Origin: Lactobacillus kefiranofaciens | Lineage (GTDB): Bacteria; Bacillota; Bacilli; Lactobacillales; Lactobacillaceae | Assembly (NCBI RefSeq): GCF_900103655.1 | Contig: NZ_FMXC01000013.1 | Location: 1-49,568 of the forward strand | DNA length: 49,568 nucleotides | Reading direction: 5' to 3' | Shown: positions 1-8,278 of the stretch, piece after piece | How the letters are laid out: every line of letters starts with the position of its first letter | Position numbering within the stretch: the stretch's first letter is position 1 | Notes under the pieces: generated by a model | Databases searched by the model: none | What the model saw: only the letters and a program-made list of their open reading frames with translations | What the model was told of the DNA's origin: nothing | Program-made: the position numbers and the translations under genes

Positions 1-320
1 TCAAACAAACAGCTAAAGATAATCAAATCAAAATTGAAAAAATGGAAGTAATGCCTGAACATATTCATTTGCTTATTAGCTTTAGACCATCAAAATCAGG
101 CTCAAGCGTAGTCAAAGCACTCAAGGGAAGAAGCGGCTTTTTATTCTTCAAGAATCATCCTGAAATTAAGCAAAACAAGATGTGGGGTGGGCATTTATGG
201 TCACCCAGCTATTACTTTGGCAGCGTAGGAAATATGTCTAAAGAAGTAGTAGAAAAGTACATCAACGATCAAATCTACAATGCCGTTAAAGACGGCGAGC
301 CCTATCCATCCCCGCATTAA
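1..320 (+). CDS. tnpA: IS200/IS605-family transposase TnpA, 5'-partial at window edge
   Basis: The reading frame is open from base 3 without a start, so the gene begins before the window; at least 105 C-terminal residues are present. The visible part contains the HUH pair as His-Ile-His in PEHIHLL and a downstream Tyr in the helix KYINDQ, which in Y1 transposases (known family) is the nucleophile that joins single-stranded IS ends. The tail YPSPH is typical of IS200-type proteins. No tnpB follows; the next gene lies on the opposite strand, so this looks like a single-gene IS200-like element or the tnpA half of a longer one. The right end cannot be fixed from this edge alone. Confidence 0.85.
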   Translation, partial: KQTAKDNQIKIEKMEVMPEHIHLLISFRPSKSGSSVVKALKGRSGFLFFKNHPEIKQNKMWGGHLWSPSYYFGSVGNMSKEVVEKYINDQIYNAVKDGEPYPSPH

Positions 321-355
321 AATACGAGGATTTCCGGGCGATTTTCATTAAAACC

Positions 356-775
356 TTATCTTAATCTATTCGTCTTCACTAGATACAGCAAAACCAAACC
401 GCCGATCATGGCTAATTCCGGTACCACGAGATAAGCTAGCCCCTTATGTGGTAACAAGTACAACAAACAAATTGCAGCCACTAATAACGAGACTGCCATA
501 TCTGTCCACTCGATCATGTGATATTCTCTTGTAATCCAGCTAATCACCAACATGATAATTCCTAAAACAATTAAAATAATAGCAACAAAAATTATCATCG
601 ATGAAGCCGTAAAATCGTGCCAAACAGGAATTGTCCCTAGTAAAAAAATGATGCCAAAGATAATAGCAGTTAGCCCGGCATTAAAGAGGCTGAACTTTTC
701 TCTTCTACCTTCAAAGGCAACAAAAATCGCTGCTAATGCTATTCCCCAGTTAATTACTAAAATCGTTAAATGCAT
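356..775 (-). CDS. Small multi-pass membrane protein, function unknown
   Basis: 139 aa, almost entirely hydrophobic, with about five predicted membrane segments (roughly residues 5-22, 33-50, 58-80, 88-108 and 113-133) separated by very short charged loops such as EGRREK and the basic C-terminus KTNRLR. I do not recognise a catalytic motif. The ATG lies one base past the stop of the upstream SDR-family gene, so the two are almost certainly co-transcribed and may be translationally coupled. It could be a small membrane partner of that reductase, but that is inference only. Confidence 0.7.
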   Translation of the reverse strand: MHLTILVINWGIALAAIFVAFEGRREKFSLFNAGLTAIIFGIIFLLGTIPVWHDFTASSMIIFVAIILIVLGIIMLVISWITREYHMIEWTDMAVSLLVAAICLLYLLPHKGLAYLVVPELAMIGGLVLLYLVKTNRLR

Positions 776-776
776 T

Positions 777-1415
777 TTAATACCAGCTTGGCTTGTCTCC
801 TTCAGTACCTGGCTTGCCTAAACCAATTGATTCGCCAACATCTTCCTTAGGATTCTTGATCAAATAGTAAACGTAGGCAGCAACAGACTTGCGTGATACC
901 TCAGTATCCTTGATTGGTTCACCCTTCTTAGACTTTTCGTAGTCAACTTCATCCTTATTGTCCATCCAAGTTGGACGAATAATTGTGTAGTCTAAGCCAG
1001 ATTCTTCAATTCTCTTAGCTGCTTTAGCATATTCAGTAATGTAGTCGCCTAAAGTTTCCTTATTCCATTCACCAAACTTGCCAGGAACTTCGTTATAAAT
1101 GCCTAAAGTTGAAATCCAAATCAATCGCTTAACATGGGTATTTTTCATTGCTTCAATAGTTGCTTCGGCTTCCAAGTCAATATCATCTTTACCGCCCAAG
1201 TTGGCATAAACGATGTCTTGCCCCTTCATTGCTTTTTCAAGCTGAGCGGCATCGGTTGCACTGCCTTCAAAAATTGTAGCTTGATTTTTCTTATCTTCCA
1301 TGCGTTTAGCATTGCGTAAGAATAATGAAGTTTGAACGTCTTTATCAGCAAATAAAAATCTATCTGCAATTTGGGCCACTTGACCGTGAGCACCAAGTAC
1401 TACAACTTTAACCAT
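777..1415 (-). CDS. NAD(P)-binding SDR/NmrA-like protein
   Basis: 212 aa atypical short-chain dehydrogenase fold. The N-terminal VVVLGAHGQVAQ (residues 4-15) matches the GxxGxxG dinucleotide-binding loop. LIWISTLGIYNE (about 98-109) and the following YAKAAKRIEESGLDYTIIRPTW segment are characteristic of the NAD(P)H-binding NmrA/YwnB-type family, where the YxxxK pair is partly replaced. Such proteins act as small cytosolic reductases or redox sensors; no substrate can be named. An RBS-like ggagg lies just upstream of the ATG. It is first in a two-gene minus-strand unit with the membrane protein that follows. Confidence 0.8.
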   Translation of the reverse strand: MVKVVVLGAHGQVAQIADRFLFADKDVQTSLFLRNAKRMEDKKNQATIFEGSATDAAQLEKAMKGQDIVYANLGGKDDIDLEAEATIEAMKNTHVKRLIWISTLGIYNEVPGKFGEWNKETLGDYITEYAKAAKRIEESGLDYTIIRPTWMDNKDEVDYEKSKKGEPIKDTEVSRKSVAAYVYYLIKNPKEDVGESIGLGKPGTEGDKPSWY

Positions 1416-1611
1416 AATTTCCTCCCTTTAATTATTGTAAAAAGTCCCCGATTAAATCTAATAGTTTACACTTATATATTTTACCACTTACCGCCTGTCT
1501 ACATTAACGTACCCATACATGATAACCTAGAAGAAATCCACAAAAAAACGATCAAATAATTATAATGTTCTTACTCTAGGCGTCAATACCTTCTTTAAAT
1601 TATTTTTAATT

Positions 1612-2323
1612 CTATTTTTTCTGTCCCCCCGTCAACATATATATAATCACAGGTAGTGCGACTAAATTAGTAACCAGCACTACCATCGTAGACATATAGA
1701 AAGCTCTCCATTCCTAGAGCATCTGAAGTCATTGCAAATATTATAAAATCCCATGTTGTATGTATTATCATAGCTAGCCATGATTTTCCTGTATATAAGT
1801 AGACAATCGCTAACAAGCAACCAAAGCTAAATACATCAATTACTTGAAATGTTGTATTCATGAAGCTCTCTTGTTCTGACAGAATATTAACATAATGATT
1901 TAAACTAAAAATTAAAGAACTTAGCAAAATAATCAATTCTACTCGCATTTTTTTGCTCTTAAATGCTAAGCCTAAAACTACTATGAAAGCATATCTCTCA
2001 AATACTTCGAGTATTCCTCCATTAATTGACGTAAGATAAACTAATGCAGAATTAGAATAAAAAAATAATGATCGTGCTGGATTTAAAACACTCAAATTCC
2101 AAACTGCTCCTTTTAAGTCTGGTGCAATTTGAATAAATGAAGCAAAAAAATCATACCAAATCAAAAAAAGCAACTAAGAAAGCAGACATAATTAATGATT
2201 TTGTTGTCCATTTCTGTTTTAAACTTACTCTTTTTTTAGTCCCCATGCCTTCAATAGCCAGTAGAGAAATACAATAAATGAGGCTGCAAAAACAAGACTA
2301 CTTTTTTCAATAGAACTTATCAA
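1612..2323 (-). pseudogene. Decayed CPBP-family intramembrane metalloprotease gene, multiple frameshifts
   Basis: The longest open piece (1667-2173) carries the CPBP (Abi/CAAX protease) landmarks: EVFERY, an ExxxR motif, then FSLNHYVN and HTTWDF. Upstream, a second frame (from 2246) encodes WTTKSLIMSAFLVAFFDL and joins it only if a base is changed in the T-run near 2165. A third frame (TTG at about 2323) encodes a first membrane segment, FIVFLYWLLKAWGLKK, and breaks at an A7 run near 2234. At the 3' end the frame stops after SAGY while another frame continues LVTNLVALPVIIYML to a stop at 1612. Three shifts plus an IS inserted just upstream argue for a dead gene. CPBP proteins in lactobacilli are often linked to bacteriocin immunity (known). 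Exact start uncertain. Confidence 0.75.
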
Positions 2324-2373
2324 TATACTATTTTTATCTATAGGATAATTAATTAAGAAGCAAATAATTATAT

Positions 2374-2381
2374 ATTACTAC
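2374..2381. repeat. Target-site duplication, left copy (8 bp)
   Basis: ATTACTAC directly precedes the left inverted repeat of the IS982-family element; the same 8 bases directly follow its right end at 3347-3354. Perfect duplication indicates a recent insertion with both ends intact. Confidence 0.85.
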
Positions 2382-3346
2382 ACGCGTGGTGCTAGTTAAA
2401 TCGTTTTAGTTAAATAAAAAGTCCAATCTTGTTAGACTCGACTTGTAAATAGTAATAATAGAAAAGAGTCTGACTCGATTGAACTACCTCAAGCTTAAGC
2501 GTTTTTCTCACCATTTACAAGTTAGTTTTAGTCGTTTGAATATGATTTGTCGTTCCTGGTACAAGCTGTATGCACCGGATTCTTTGAAGCATCGCAGAAA
2601 TACTGATCAGACCAAGATATCTGATAGTTCTATACTGGCTATGCTTATCTGGCAAGCAGAATTAGGAATCGAATCTCAAAGAAGATTCTGTAAATTCTTT
2701 GTAGGATTATCCCATTCAAGATTTAATCGCAGATCTCGTCAACTTTTACCACTGATTTACTTGATTCGTCATGTTCTGAACCAAGAAGTAGATCTGTCAG
2801 GCAAAATATTGATTATTGATAGTTTTCCTGTTCCGGTCTGTCATCCTGTTCGCAATTATCGCGTTAAAATCTTTCACGATATGGCTGATATTGGATACAA
2901 AGCAACGAAAAAAGTCTACTATTATGGCTTTAAGGTTCATGCCATTGTAAGTGATGACGGCTACTTGCTTGATTACGCAGTAACTAAAGCATCAGTGCAT
3001 GATGCCAAGGAAACTACAGAACTGATGGCCAATGCCCATCCTGTTAACCATTATCTTTTAGGTGATGAAGGCTACCTCGGCAAAGATTTAGCTTTCAAGT
3101 TAAAACAAATGGGCTATAAACTTTGGACACCATACCGCAAAAACACGCAAGGCGCCAAAGAGCACAATGATCATCAGCTAATGGCTATCAGAAGAACAAT
3201 CGAGAGCGATTTCTCCTTGCTTAGCTATTACAACGCTGAAAATAATCGTGCTCGGAGTCTAACAGGTTTTCAGGAACGGCTTGAAGTTGCAGTTTTAGCT
3301 TACAATATGGCGTATTGTCTAGAACGATTTAACTAGCACCACGCGT
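2382..3346 (+). mobile_element. Complete IS982-family insertion sequence, 965 bp
   Basis: The two ends are 24-bp perfect inverted repeats beginning ACGCGTGGTGCTAG (2382-2405 and complement of 3323-3346), enclosing one transposase gene, with an 8-bp direct target duplication (ATTACTAC). Size, one-ORF layout and TSD length match the IS982 family (known: about 1 kb, DDE, TSD of several bases). The transposase stop codon lies inside the right repeat. The element sits immediately upstream of the decayed CPBP gene and would separate it from any promoter to the right. Confidence 0.9.
2479..3336 (+). CDS. IS982-family DDE transposase
   Basis: 285 aa, full length for the family, starting at TTG. The DDE residues are visible: Asp in LIIDSFPVPVCH (about residue 118), Asp in LLGDEGYLG (about 195) and Glu in RRTIESDFS (about 240). 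YYYGFKVHAIVSDDG and ASVHDAKE are family-typical segments around the catalytic core. The N-terminal 80 residues are basic and helix-rich, as expected for end binding. No frameshift is seen, so the element should be able to transpose. Confidence 0.92.
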   Translation: MNYLKLKRFSHHLQVSFSRLNMICRSWYKLYAPDSLKHRRNTDQTKISDSSILAMLIWQAELGIESQRRFCKFFVGLSHSRFNRRSRQLLPLIYLIRHVLNQEVDLSGKILIIDSFPVPVCHPVRNYRVKIFHDMADIGYKATKKVYYYGFKVHAIVSDDGYLLDYAVTKASVHDAKETTELMANAHPVNHYLLGDEGYLGKDLAFKLKQMGYKLWTPYRKNTQGAKEHNDHQLMAIRRTIESDFSLLSYYNAENNRARSLTGFQERLEVAVLAYNMAYCLERFN

Positions 3347-3354
3347 ATTACTAC
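3347..3354. repeat. Target-site duplication, right copy (8 bp)
   Basis: ATTACTAC, identical to 2374-2381, directly abutting the right inverted repeat of the IS982-family element. Confidence 0.85.
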
Positions 3355-3378
3355 TTCGATACTTATTAATCGTAATAG

Positions 3379-3780
3379 TCACGTTTTAATTTTACTGAAG
3401 CTAACAATAGTCAGTGGGATAAATATTAATGTAAATCCTAGTATTCTAATAATCCCAATAAAAAGATTAAAAGTTGAATAATTTTTGAATAGTATTTGAA
3501 AGGCAATTAAATACACTTTTGCAAAATCATATGGTAAAAACATTACATTAAATATTCGACTCGAACACTTAATATATTTACTTTTATTAATATTTGAAAG
3601 TAATATATATGAAGTGATTAACGAAAAAAGAACTATTCCACTACCATATTTATTTAATATTTCAATGCCTGGATCTTTAAAAGCATTAGGATAAGCATAC
3701 CTGTAGTAAATCGTCAATATACTTGAAATAAAAATTTGTATTTTTAACGCTTTGGTCCACTTTGACATTATTATCCTCAC
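3379..3780 (-). CDS. Hypothetical membrane protein
   Basis: 133 aa, with four hydrophobic stretches (about residues 10-28, 45-63, 78-98, 105-127). It is rich in Ile, Phe and Tyr and has AT-rich codon use compared with the neighbouring hydrolase gene. No motif is recognised. It lies between a complete IS982 element and a relic of a similar IS end, so it may be accessory DNA. The first ATG is given; MSKW four codons later is an equally plausible start. Confidence 0.5.
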   Translation of the reverse strand: MRIIMSKWTKALKIQIFISSILTIYYRYAYPNAFKDPGIEILNKYGSGIVLFSLITSYILLSNINKSKYIKCSSRIFNVMFLPYDFAKVYLIAFQILFKNYSTFNLFIGIIRILGFTLIFIPLTIVSFSKIKT

Positions 3781-3791
3781 AGCTTTTACAG

Positions 3792-3813
3792 TGATTTAGC
3801 TAGCATCACGCGT
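3792..3813 (+). repeat. Solo relic of an IS982-like inverted-repeat end
   Basis: TGATTTAGCTAGCATCACGCGT matches the right end of the intact element (3325-3346) at 19 of 22 positions in the same orientation, but no transposase or partner end is adjacent. It lies between the stop of the hydrolase gene and the start of the hypothetical membrane protein. Confidence 0.55.
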
Positions 3814-3814
3814 A

Positions 3815-4474
3815 CTACTTACAAAATTCCTTAATTACATCAAGCAATTTTAAGCTTCTAACCGCGTAGCTATTATGGGTTTGATGGGGCATGATTATTA
3901 ATCGTGCATTAGGCATAAACTGACTATACCACCGGACATGTTCGACCTTAACCCAATCCTTTTCCCCAACCACGCATAAGGTTGGCGTCGTGATTTTTTT
4001 CAAATCATCAACTGAGATAAATGACTCGGTTAATTCCACCCGACTATCGCGATCTAACTTAAGAAAACGGTGAAATCCTTCAGTTAAATAATGATACGGA
4101 CGAATACCAGCACCATTAACAAAAACACCTGCTACAATCATTTTCTTAAAAATATTGGGATGCTTTCTAGCTAACATCATGGCTACTAAGCCACCAGCAT
4201 CAAAGCCAAAGCAATAACAATCTTCAATGCCTACCTGTTTAATAAAAGCATAGACATCTTCTACTTCAGTCTGATAATGCTCGGCAATATCGCCTTCACT
4301 AAGACCATGACCACGCATATCTAGCACATAAACGGTGTAATAAAGAGAAAGTGGCGCTACGATCTTATCAAACATGCCGCCACCTAAATGATGCCCATGA
4401 AGAAGAAGCAAAGGCGTCCCTTTGCCTAATTTATGGTAATAGAATTCGACTCCATTAACTTTTTCTTTCATCAA
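3815..4474 (-). CDS. Alpha/beta-hydrolase with Asp in the nucleophile elbow
   Basis: 219 aa alpha/beta-hydrolase fold: oxyanion region LLLLHGHHLGGG (22-33), VLDMRGHGLS (50-59), elbow G-F-D-A-G with Asp92 where Ser is usual, acid in VVGEKDW (about 174) and His in PHQTHNSY (about 199). In this superfamily an Asp nucleophile is known from haloalkane and fluoroacetate dehalogenases and epoxide hydrolases; whether this enzyme acts on such bonds is not shown. The start lies 9 bp after the GT2 gene, so the two form an operon. There are two consecutive ATGs; either may be used. Confidence 0.82.
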   Translation of the reverse strand: MMKEKVNGVEFYYHKLGKGTPLLLLHGHHLGGGMFDKIVAPLSLYYTVYVLDMRGHGLSEGDIAEHYQTEVEDVYAFIKQVGIEDCYCFGFDAGGLVAMMLARKHPNIFKKMIVAGVFVNGAGIRPYHYLTEGFHRFLKLDRDSRVELTESFISVDDLKKITTPTLCVVGEKDWVKVEHVRWYSQFMPNARLIIMPHQTHNSYAVRSLKLLDVIKEFCK

Positions 4475-4483
4475 AGTTCCCCT

Positions 4484-5299
4484 TTATTGCGCATCACTAT
4501 CACGCAAAGCTGAACGAGTCAGTTTTTTGTGTGCTTTCTCTTCTTCATGATCTTTGAAGATCGTCTTAATAATCTTATGCCATACCCGATAATTCCCCCG
4601 GAAATTATCCGCAACTTTCTTAATATTCGGCTGGTGAATAATGCTGCCCTTGCGTTGCCAATAATGATAGTATGGCCTCTGCGTATAATAAACGCCTTTA
4701 GCTACAGAAATATACTTAACATTAAAAATCTGATCCTCTAATAAAGAAATATCACGATCAAACTTTAAATTAAATTTCTTAATAATCGCAGTTTTATAAG
4801 CCTTATTCCAGCTATAGCCTTTCATCGGTGAACCAAAAACATTGGTTAACTTAAGATAGGTCTCTCCTCGCGTTAATAAACCACCTTCGGGATGACCTAC
4901 AACTCGAGCCTTCTTATCTGGATAATCAAGCCAATAACCACACGAAACTAAACTAACATCAGGATGCTCCTCAAAAGCCCTAATAAAAAACGCGGTATAG
5001 CCTGGATCAGCCCAATCATCGCCATCGTGAAAGGTGACATATGGCGTGTCGAGATACTGCATCCCCACGTTGCGTGCGCCTGATGGACCACCATTTTTTT
5101 GGGGGATTAATTTAAAATATGGAAAGCGATGGGCATAGCTCTGAGCTACTTCAACTGAATTATCAGTTGAACCATCATCGACCACGATCAACTTAAAACT
5201 CTTGTTAATTTGCTTAAGCAAAGCATCAAAAGCACGTGGCAGATATTGTGCCGTATTATAGACCGGCATAATGATAGTTAACTTAGGCACTTGTAACAT
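4484..5299 (-). CDS. Family 2 glycosyltransferase
   Basis: 271 aa GT-A fold enzyme: LTIIMPVYNTAQYLPRAFDAL at the N-terminus, the nucleotide-sugar-binding VVDDGSTDNS (about 39-48), and the metal-binding FHDGDDWADPGY (about 90-101). The C-terminal region has LLEDQIFNVKY, the usual ED catalytic-base segment. There are no membrane segments, so it is cytosolic or peripheral. Its relatives make surface polysaccharides or teichoic-acid/glycolipid substituents. It is first gene of a minus-strand pair with the Asp-nucleophile hydrolase. Acceptor and sugar are unknown. Confidence 0.88.
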   Translation of the reverse strand: MLQVPKLTIIMPVYNTAQYLPRAFDALLKQINKSFKLIVVDDGSTDNSVEVAQSYAHRFPYFKLIPQKNGGPSGARNVGMQYLDTPYVTFHDGDDWADPGYTAFFIRAFEEHPDVSLVSCGYWLDYPDKKARVVGHPEGGLLTRGETYLKLTNVFGSPMKGYSWNKAYKTAIIKKFNLKFDRDISLLEDQIFNVKYISVAKGVYYTQRPYYHYWQRKGSIIHQPNIKKVADNFRGNYRVWHKIIKTIFKDHEEEKAHKKLTRSALRDSDAQ

Positions 5300-5400
5300 A
5301 ATGTCCCCCTTTGTTGCTACTTATTATACCATCTTCAAGAATTAGGGCGAATTTAAGAAAGATTTAAGGCATTGATGATTACCTTTTTATGAATTTTTAG

Positions 5401-5406
5401 TATAAT
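5401..5406 (+). promoter_or_regulatory. Probable -10 box upstream of the DUF1002 gene
   Basis: TATAAT lies 49 bp before the ATG at 5455; no good -35 at 17-bp spacing is seen. An AAAGAAAG ribosome-binding site precedes the ATG. Confidence 0.45.
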
Positions 5407-5454
5407 GTTTTCTATCAAATAGAATAAACATTCGCTAAAAGAAAGAAGCAAATC

Positions 5455-6411
5455 ATGAAAAAAACAATTACACTATTAACAGCATTTTTGCTCAGCTTAG
5501 TCGCGACATTTTCATTTACTCAGCACACAGCTTTAGCCGATGATGATACGCCAGTAGTTACCTTGGGGACATCATTAACCGATCAGCAAAAGCAAGGCAC
5601 ATTAAAGACCCTGACTGCTCCATTAAATGGCGGCAACTATCAAACCATTACAGTAACTGGCTCTGACTTAGTTAAATATTTGAATCCATCAGGCGATAAC
5701 TTCACCACTTCTTCTGGTGTTTGGTCTAGTGCGATGATTCAAAAAACTAGTCAAGGTTCTGGGATCAACGTTAAGATTCTAGATTATAATGGCAAAGACA
5801 ATATCACTACTATCACCGCCAACCAATATAAGAATGCGGCGTTAACCGCCGGAATTACTGATGCCAATATTTATGTCACTAGTGCTATTCCAATCGACGG
5901 CTCTGGTGCATTAGCTGGTGTCTATGCCGCATATGCCAAAAACGGCAATGCCTTGAACCAAAAACAAGTCAACGCGGCTCAAGACGAGATGAACACATTG
6001 AGCGGAATTACTCAAAACAATAAGAATAAAAAAGGCTATTCTGATGCCCAGTTAAACAACGCTGTTGCTGGAGCCAAGTCACAAATGGCTAAACAAGGGC
6101 AAAATATTTCCGATAGTCAAATTCGCGATATTGTTAATAACCAAATCAACATCAATCATTTGGGTGACACCATTAACAACAACCAAAAGAACCAAATTGT
6201 TAACCTTTTGATCGAAATTCGTGATTCTGGTGCACTAAAAAATGGCGATTTCAAGGGCCAAGCCTCTAAGCTTTCTAGTCAAATTCAAGATGGGGCTAAA
6301 AATATTTTCAACAAATTCAATACTCCTGAGAACCGTAACTTGTTCCAACAAATTTGGGACAGTATCGTTAACTTCTTCCAGGGATTATTCGGCGGCGTAA
6401 TTTTGCGCTAA
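5455..6411 (+). CDS. Secreted DUF1002-family protein
   Basis: 318 aa. Residues 1-28 form a Sec signal peptide (MKK, hydrophobic core, cleavage after TALA before DDDTP). The mature part has TLGTSLTDQQKQGTL, a DUF1002 family start, followed by a repetitive Asn/Gln-rich middle (about 170-260) and an aromatic tail IWDSIVNFFQGLFGG that may touch the membrane or wall. DUF1002 proteins are common secreted proteins of lactobacilli with no established biochemical role. It is a single-gene unit with its own promoter and a strong terminator. Confidence 0.85.
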   Translation: MKKTITLLTAFLLSLVATFSFTQHTALADDDTPVVTLGTSLTDQQKQGTLKTLTAPLNGGNYQTITVTGSDLVKYLNPSGDNFTTSSGVWSSAMIQKTSQGSGINVKILDYNGKDNITTITANQYKNAALTAGITDANIYVTSAIPIDGSGALAGVYAAYAKNGNALNQKQVNAAQDEMNTLSGITQNNKNKKGYSDAQLNNAVAGAKSQMAKQGQNISDSQIRDIVNNQININHLGDTINNNQKNQIVNLLIEIRDSGALKNGDFKGQASKLSSQIQDGAKNIFNKFNTPENRNLFQQIWDSIVNFFQGLFGGVILR

Positions 6412-6418
6412 CAAATAA

Positions 6419-6452
6419 GTCATAACTATCAAATTGATAATTATGGCTTTTT
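6419..6452. terminator. Bidirectional intrinsic terminator
   Basis: GTCATAACTATCAA pairs with TTGATAATTATGGC across a one-base loop core and is followed by a T-run. It lies between the convergent DUF1002 and RNase HI genes. Confidence 0.75.
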
Positions 6453-6454
6453 CT

Positions 6455-7234
6455 TTACATTTTTTGATCCATATAACGGTTCAATGCATGATCCACAAAT
6501 TCATTACCGCGATTATTAGCATGGCCCTTAGTCCATTCAAACTTGCTATCAGGGAATTGCTGGAGCAGACGATCCAATTCTTGCCATTCTGGAACATTTT
6601 TTAATGGGCCATTTGAGCGCTTCCAGCCTCGTTTTTTCCAGCCAGCCAGCCAATGTTTATTAATAGCATTCAGCACGTATTGAGAATCAAGGACAAAAAG
6701 CAAATGTTGTTTATTAAAGCCAAGTTCAATCAGTTTTTTAAGAGCATTGATTAAGGCCGTTTGTTCCATTTTGTTGTTAGTTGCACCATATTCGCCACCG
6801 GCTCCATGGACCTTTTGCTCATCCCATTCAATCAGATAAGCCCACGCTGCCTTATCGGTTTTCTTCACATGCCCACCCTTAAAGACGCCTGTATTACGAG
6901 TACCGCCATCAGTATAGGTAGTTGCAAAGTAATCTTGAGGATTGCTATGGGCTTGTTTTTTGACTGCTTTTTTCTTTTTGGGTGCGACAACATCATTTTT
7001 GACATTTGTACTCTTTTGTTTAATCTTTTTAATCGCTTGCTGCAAAGTGTCCTCATCTTTTTGCAGCACTTCACCCTGCGTTTTTTCATTCCAGTCTAAA
7101 TATTCTGTTGCATCCGTGATTTGCTCAAAAGACTTATATTCTGCTCCTGAAAAGCCGTCAACTTGTTTTTTAGCCTCATCCCAAGTGCGATAAATCCCAG
7201 GTTGCCGGCCCTTTTTTACTGCATAAAACTTCAT
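6455..7234 (-). CDS. rnhA: Ribonuclease HI with N-terminal hybrid-binding domain
   Basis: 259 aa. Residues 1-47 (KFYAVKKGRQPGIY..W..) form the caulimovirus-viroplasmin-like domain that grips RNA/DNA hybrids in eukaryotic-type RNase H1. A Lys-rich linker (about 60-100) follows, then the RNase H fold with catalytic Asp in YTDGGTRNTG, Glu in NNKMEQTALI, Asp in FVLDSQYVL and a final Asp in NEFVDHALN. The enzyme degrades the RNA strand of hybrids (R-loops, primers). All catalytic acids are present. It is monocistronic. Confidence 0.92.
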   Translation of the reverse strand: MKFYAVKKGRQPGIYRTWDEAKKQVDGFSGAEYKSFEQITDATEYLDWNEKTQGEVLQKDEDTLQQAIKKIKQKSTNVKNDVVAPKKKKAVKKQAHSNPQDYFATTYTDGGTRNTGVFKGGHVKKTDKAAWAYLIEWDEQKVHGAGGEYGATNNKMEQTALINALKKLIELGFNKQHLLFVLDSQYVLNAINKHWLAGWKKRGWKRSNGPLKNVPEWQELDRLLQQFPDSKFEWTKGHANNRGNEFVDHALNRYMDQKM

Positions 7235-7321
7235 ATTATTACCTCAAAAATCAAAACATTATTACTCATGGTAAAATATATTTGTTATTACCTTTAATTA
7301 TAAGAAAAAACTAGTAAGCAG

Positions 7322-8257
7322 GTGACTAAATTGTTCTTTAACTCCAAAAAATACGCGGAAGAAGCCGAGAAAAATCATCAACATGATCTCCAAGAAGAGC
7401 CCAGCATGTTCAATATGATTTCTTTAGGACTATTAGCCACCTTTGCACCAACCCGCATCTTTCTTAAACTGCATAAAAAACATATTGAAAATAAAGCCAC
7501 CATCGAAAATAGTCAGCTAGAGCAGGTGCCTATTATCTACTTCCATGGCTTTCGCGGTGGAGATTACACCACTAACGTCCTAGTTCATCGAGCTCTGCAC
7601 GACAAAGGCAGTAAAAAGTTCTTGAAAGTCACCGTTGATTTGCTCCGCAATTTTAAACTAGAAGGCACCTGGACCAATGACAAGAACCCTATCATTCAAG
7701 TGGCCTTTCGGCAGAGAATCGTAGGAATCTATGGTATTGACTATTACTTAAGCTTTGTTTTGCCCTTTTTAGCCCAAAAATATGGTTTCAAAAAATATAT
7801 TGCCGTGGCCCATTCTCTAGCCTGTCCTTGCATCATTCGCACGGAAATGAAACATTACTTCAGCAAGTCATTTCCCCATTTAGTCAAATGTGCCCTCATC
7901 GCTGGACCTTTTGACGGCTTAACCTACCTAGGCGATATTCCCAACGTTAATGTGCTTAACGAAAATGGCCGCCCGAGCATGATGAATCCGCACTATCTAT
8001 ATCTACTGTTCAATCGTAGAAAATTCAATCCTAACATCTCGGTATTAAACATCTACGGCAACGTTTTAGACAATACCAACACGGATAAGTTCATCTCTGT
8101 TGTTTCTGCCAAAAGCATTCGTTATATCTTGGCTCCCAAGGCACACTTCTATCAGGAAGTCGAGATCCGGGGAAAAAACGACGCAGAACACAGCTGGATG
8201 CATGACAATCCATTCGTAATTGATATTGTTGACAAATTTCTTGAATTAAAAAAGTAA
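7322..8257 (+). CDS. DUF915-family lipase-like alpha/beta-hydrolase
   Basis: 311 aa, starting at GTG. A hydrophobic stretch near residues 30-48 may tether it to the membrane. VPIIYFHGFRGGDYT is the DUF915 oxyanion region, and the elbow is A-H-S-L-A (about 163-167) with an intact Ser but Ala instead of the flanking Gly residues. A His near the C-terminus lies in DAEHSWMHDN. DUF915 proteins are secreted or membrane-bound hydrolases of unknown substrate. It lies 21 bp upstream of cardiolipin synthase, suggesting a lipid-related operon. Confidence 0.8.
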   Translation: MTKLFFNSKKYAEEAEKNHQHDLQEEPSMFNMISLGLLATFAPTRIFLKLHKKHIENKATIENSQLEQVPIIYFHGFRGGDYTTNVLVHRALHDKGSKKFLKVTVDLLRNFKLEGTWTNDKNPIIQVAFRQRIVGIYGIDYYLSFVLPFLAQKYGFKKYIAVAHSLACPCIIRTEMKHYFSKSFPHLVKCALIAGPFDGLTYLGDIPNVNVLNENGRPSMMNPHYLYLLFNRRKFNPNISVLNIYGNVLDNTNTDKFISVVSAKSIRYILAPKAHFYQEVEIRGKNDAEHSWMHDNPFVIDIVDKFLELKK

Positions 8258-8278
8258 GGTTTATTTTGGAGGAAATAA

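Noticed and set aside
552..821. Plus-strand ORF of 89 aa over the membrane-protein gene
   Set aside because: It is the antisense shadow of the hydrophobic minus-strand gene, with no RBS and no motif.
6865..7193. Several ORFs across the RNase HI linker
   Set aside because: They arise from the Lys-rich linker in other frames and have no start signals.
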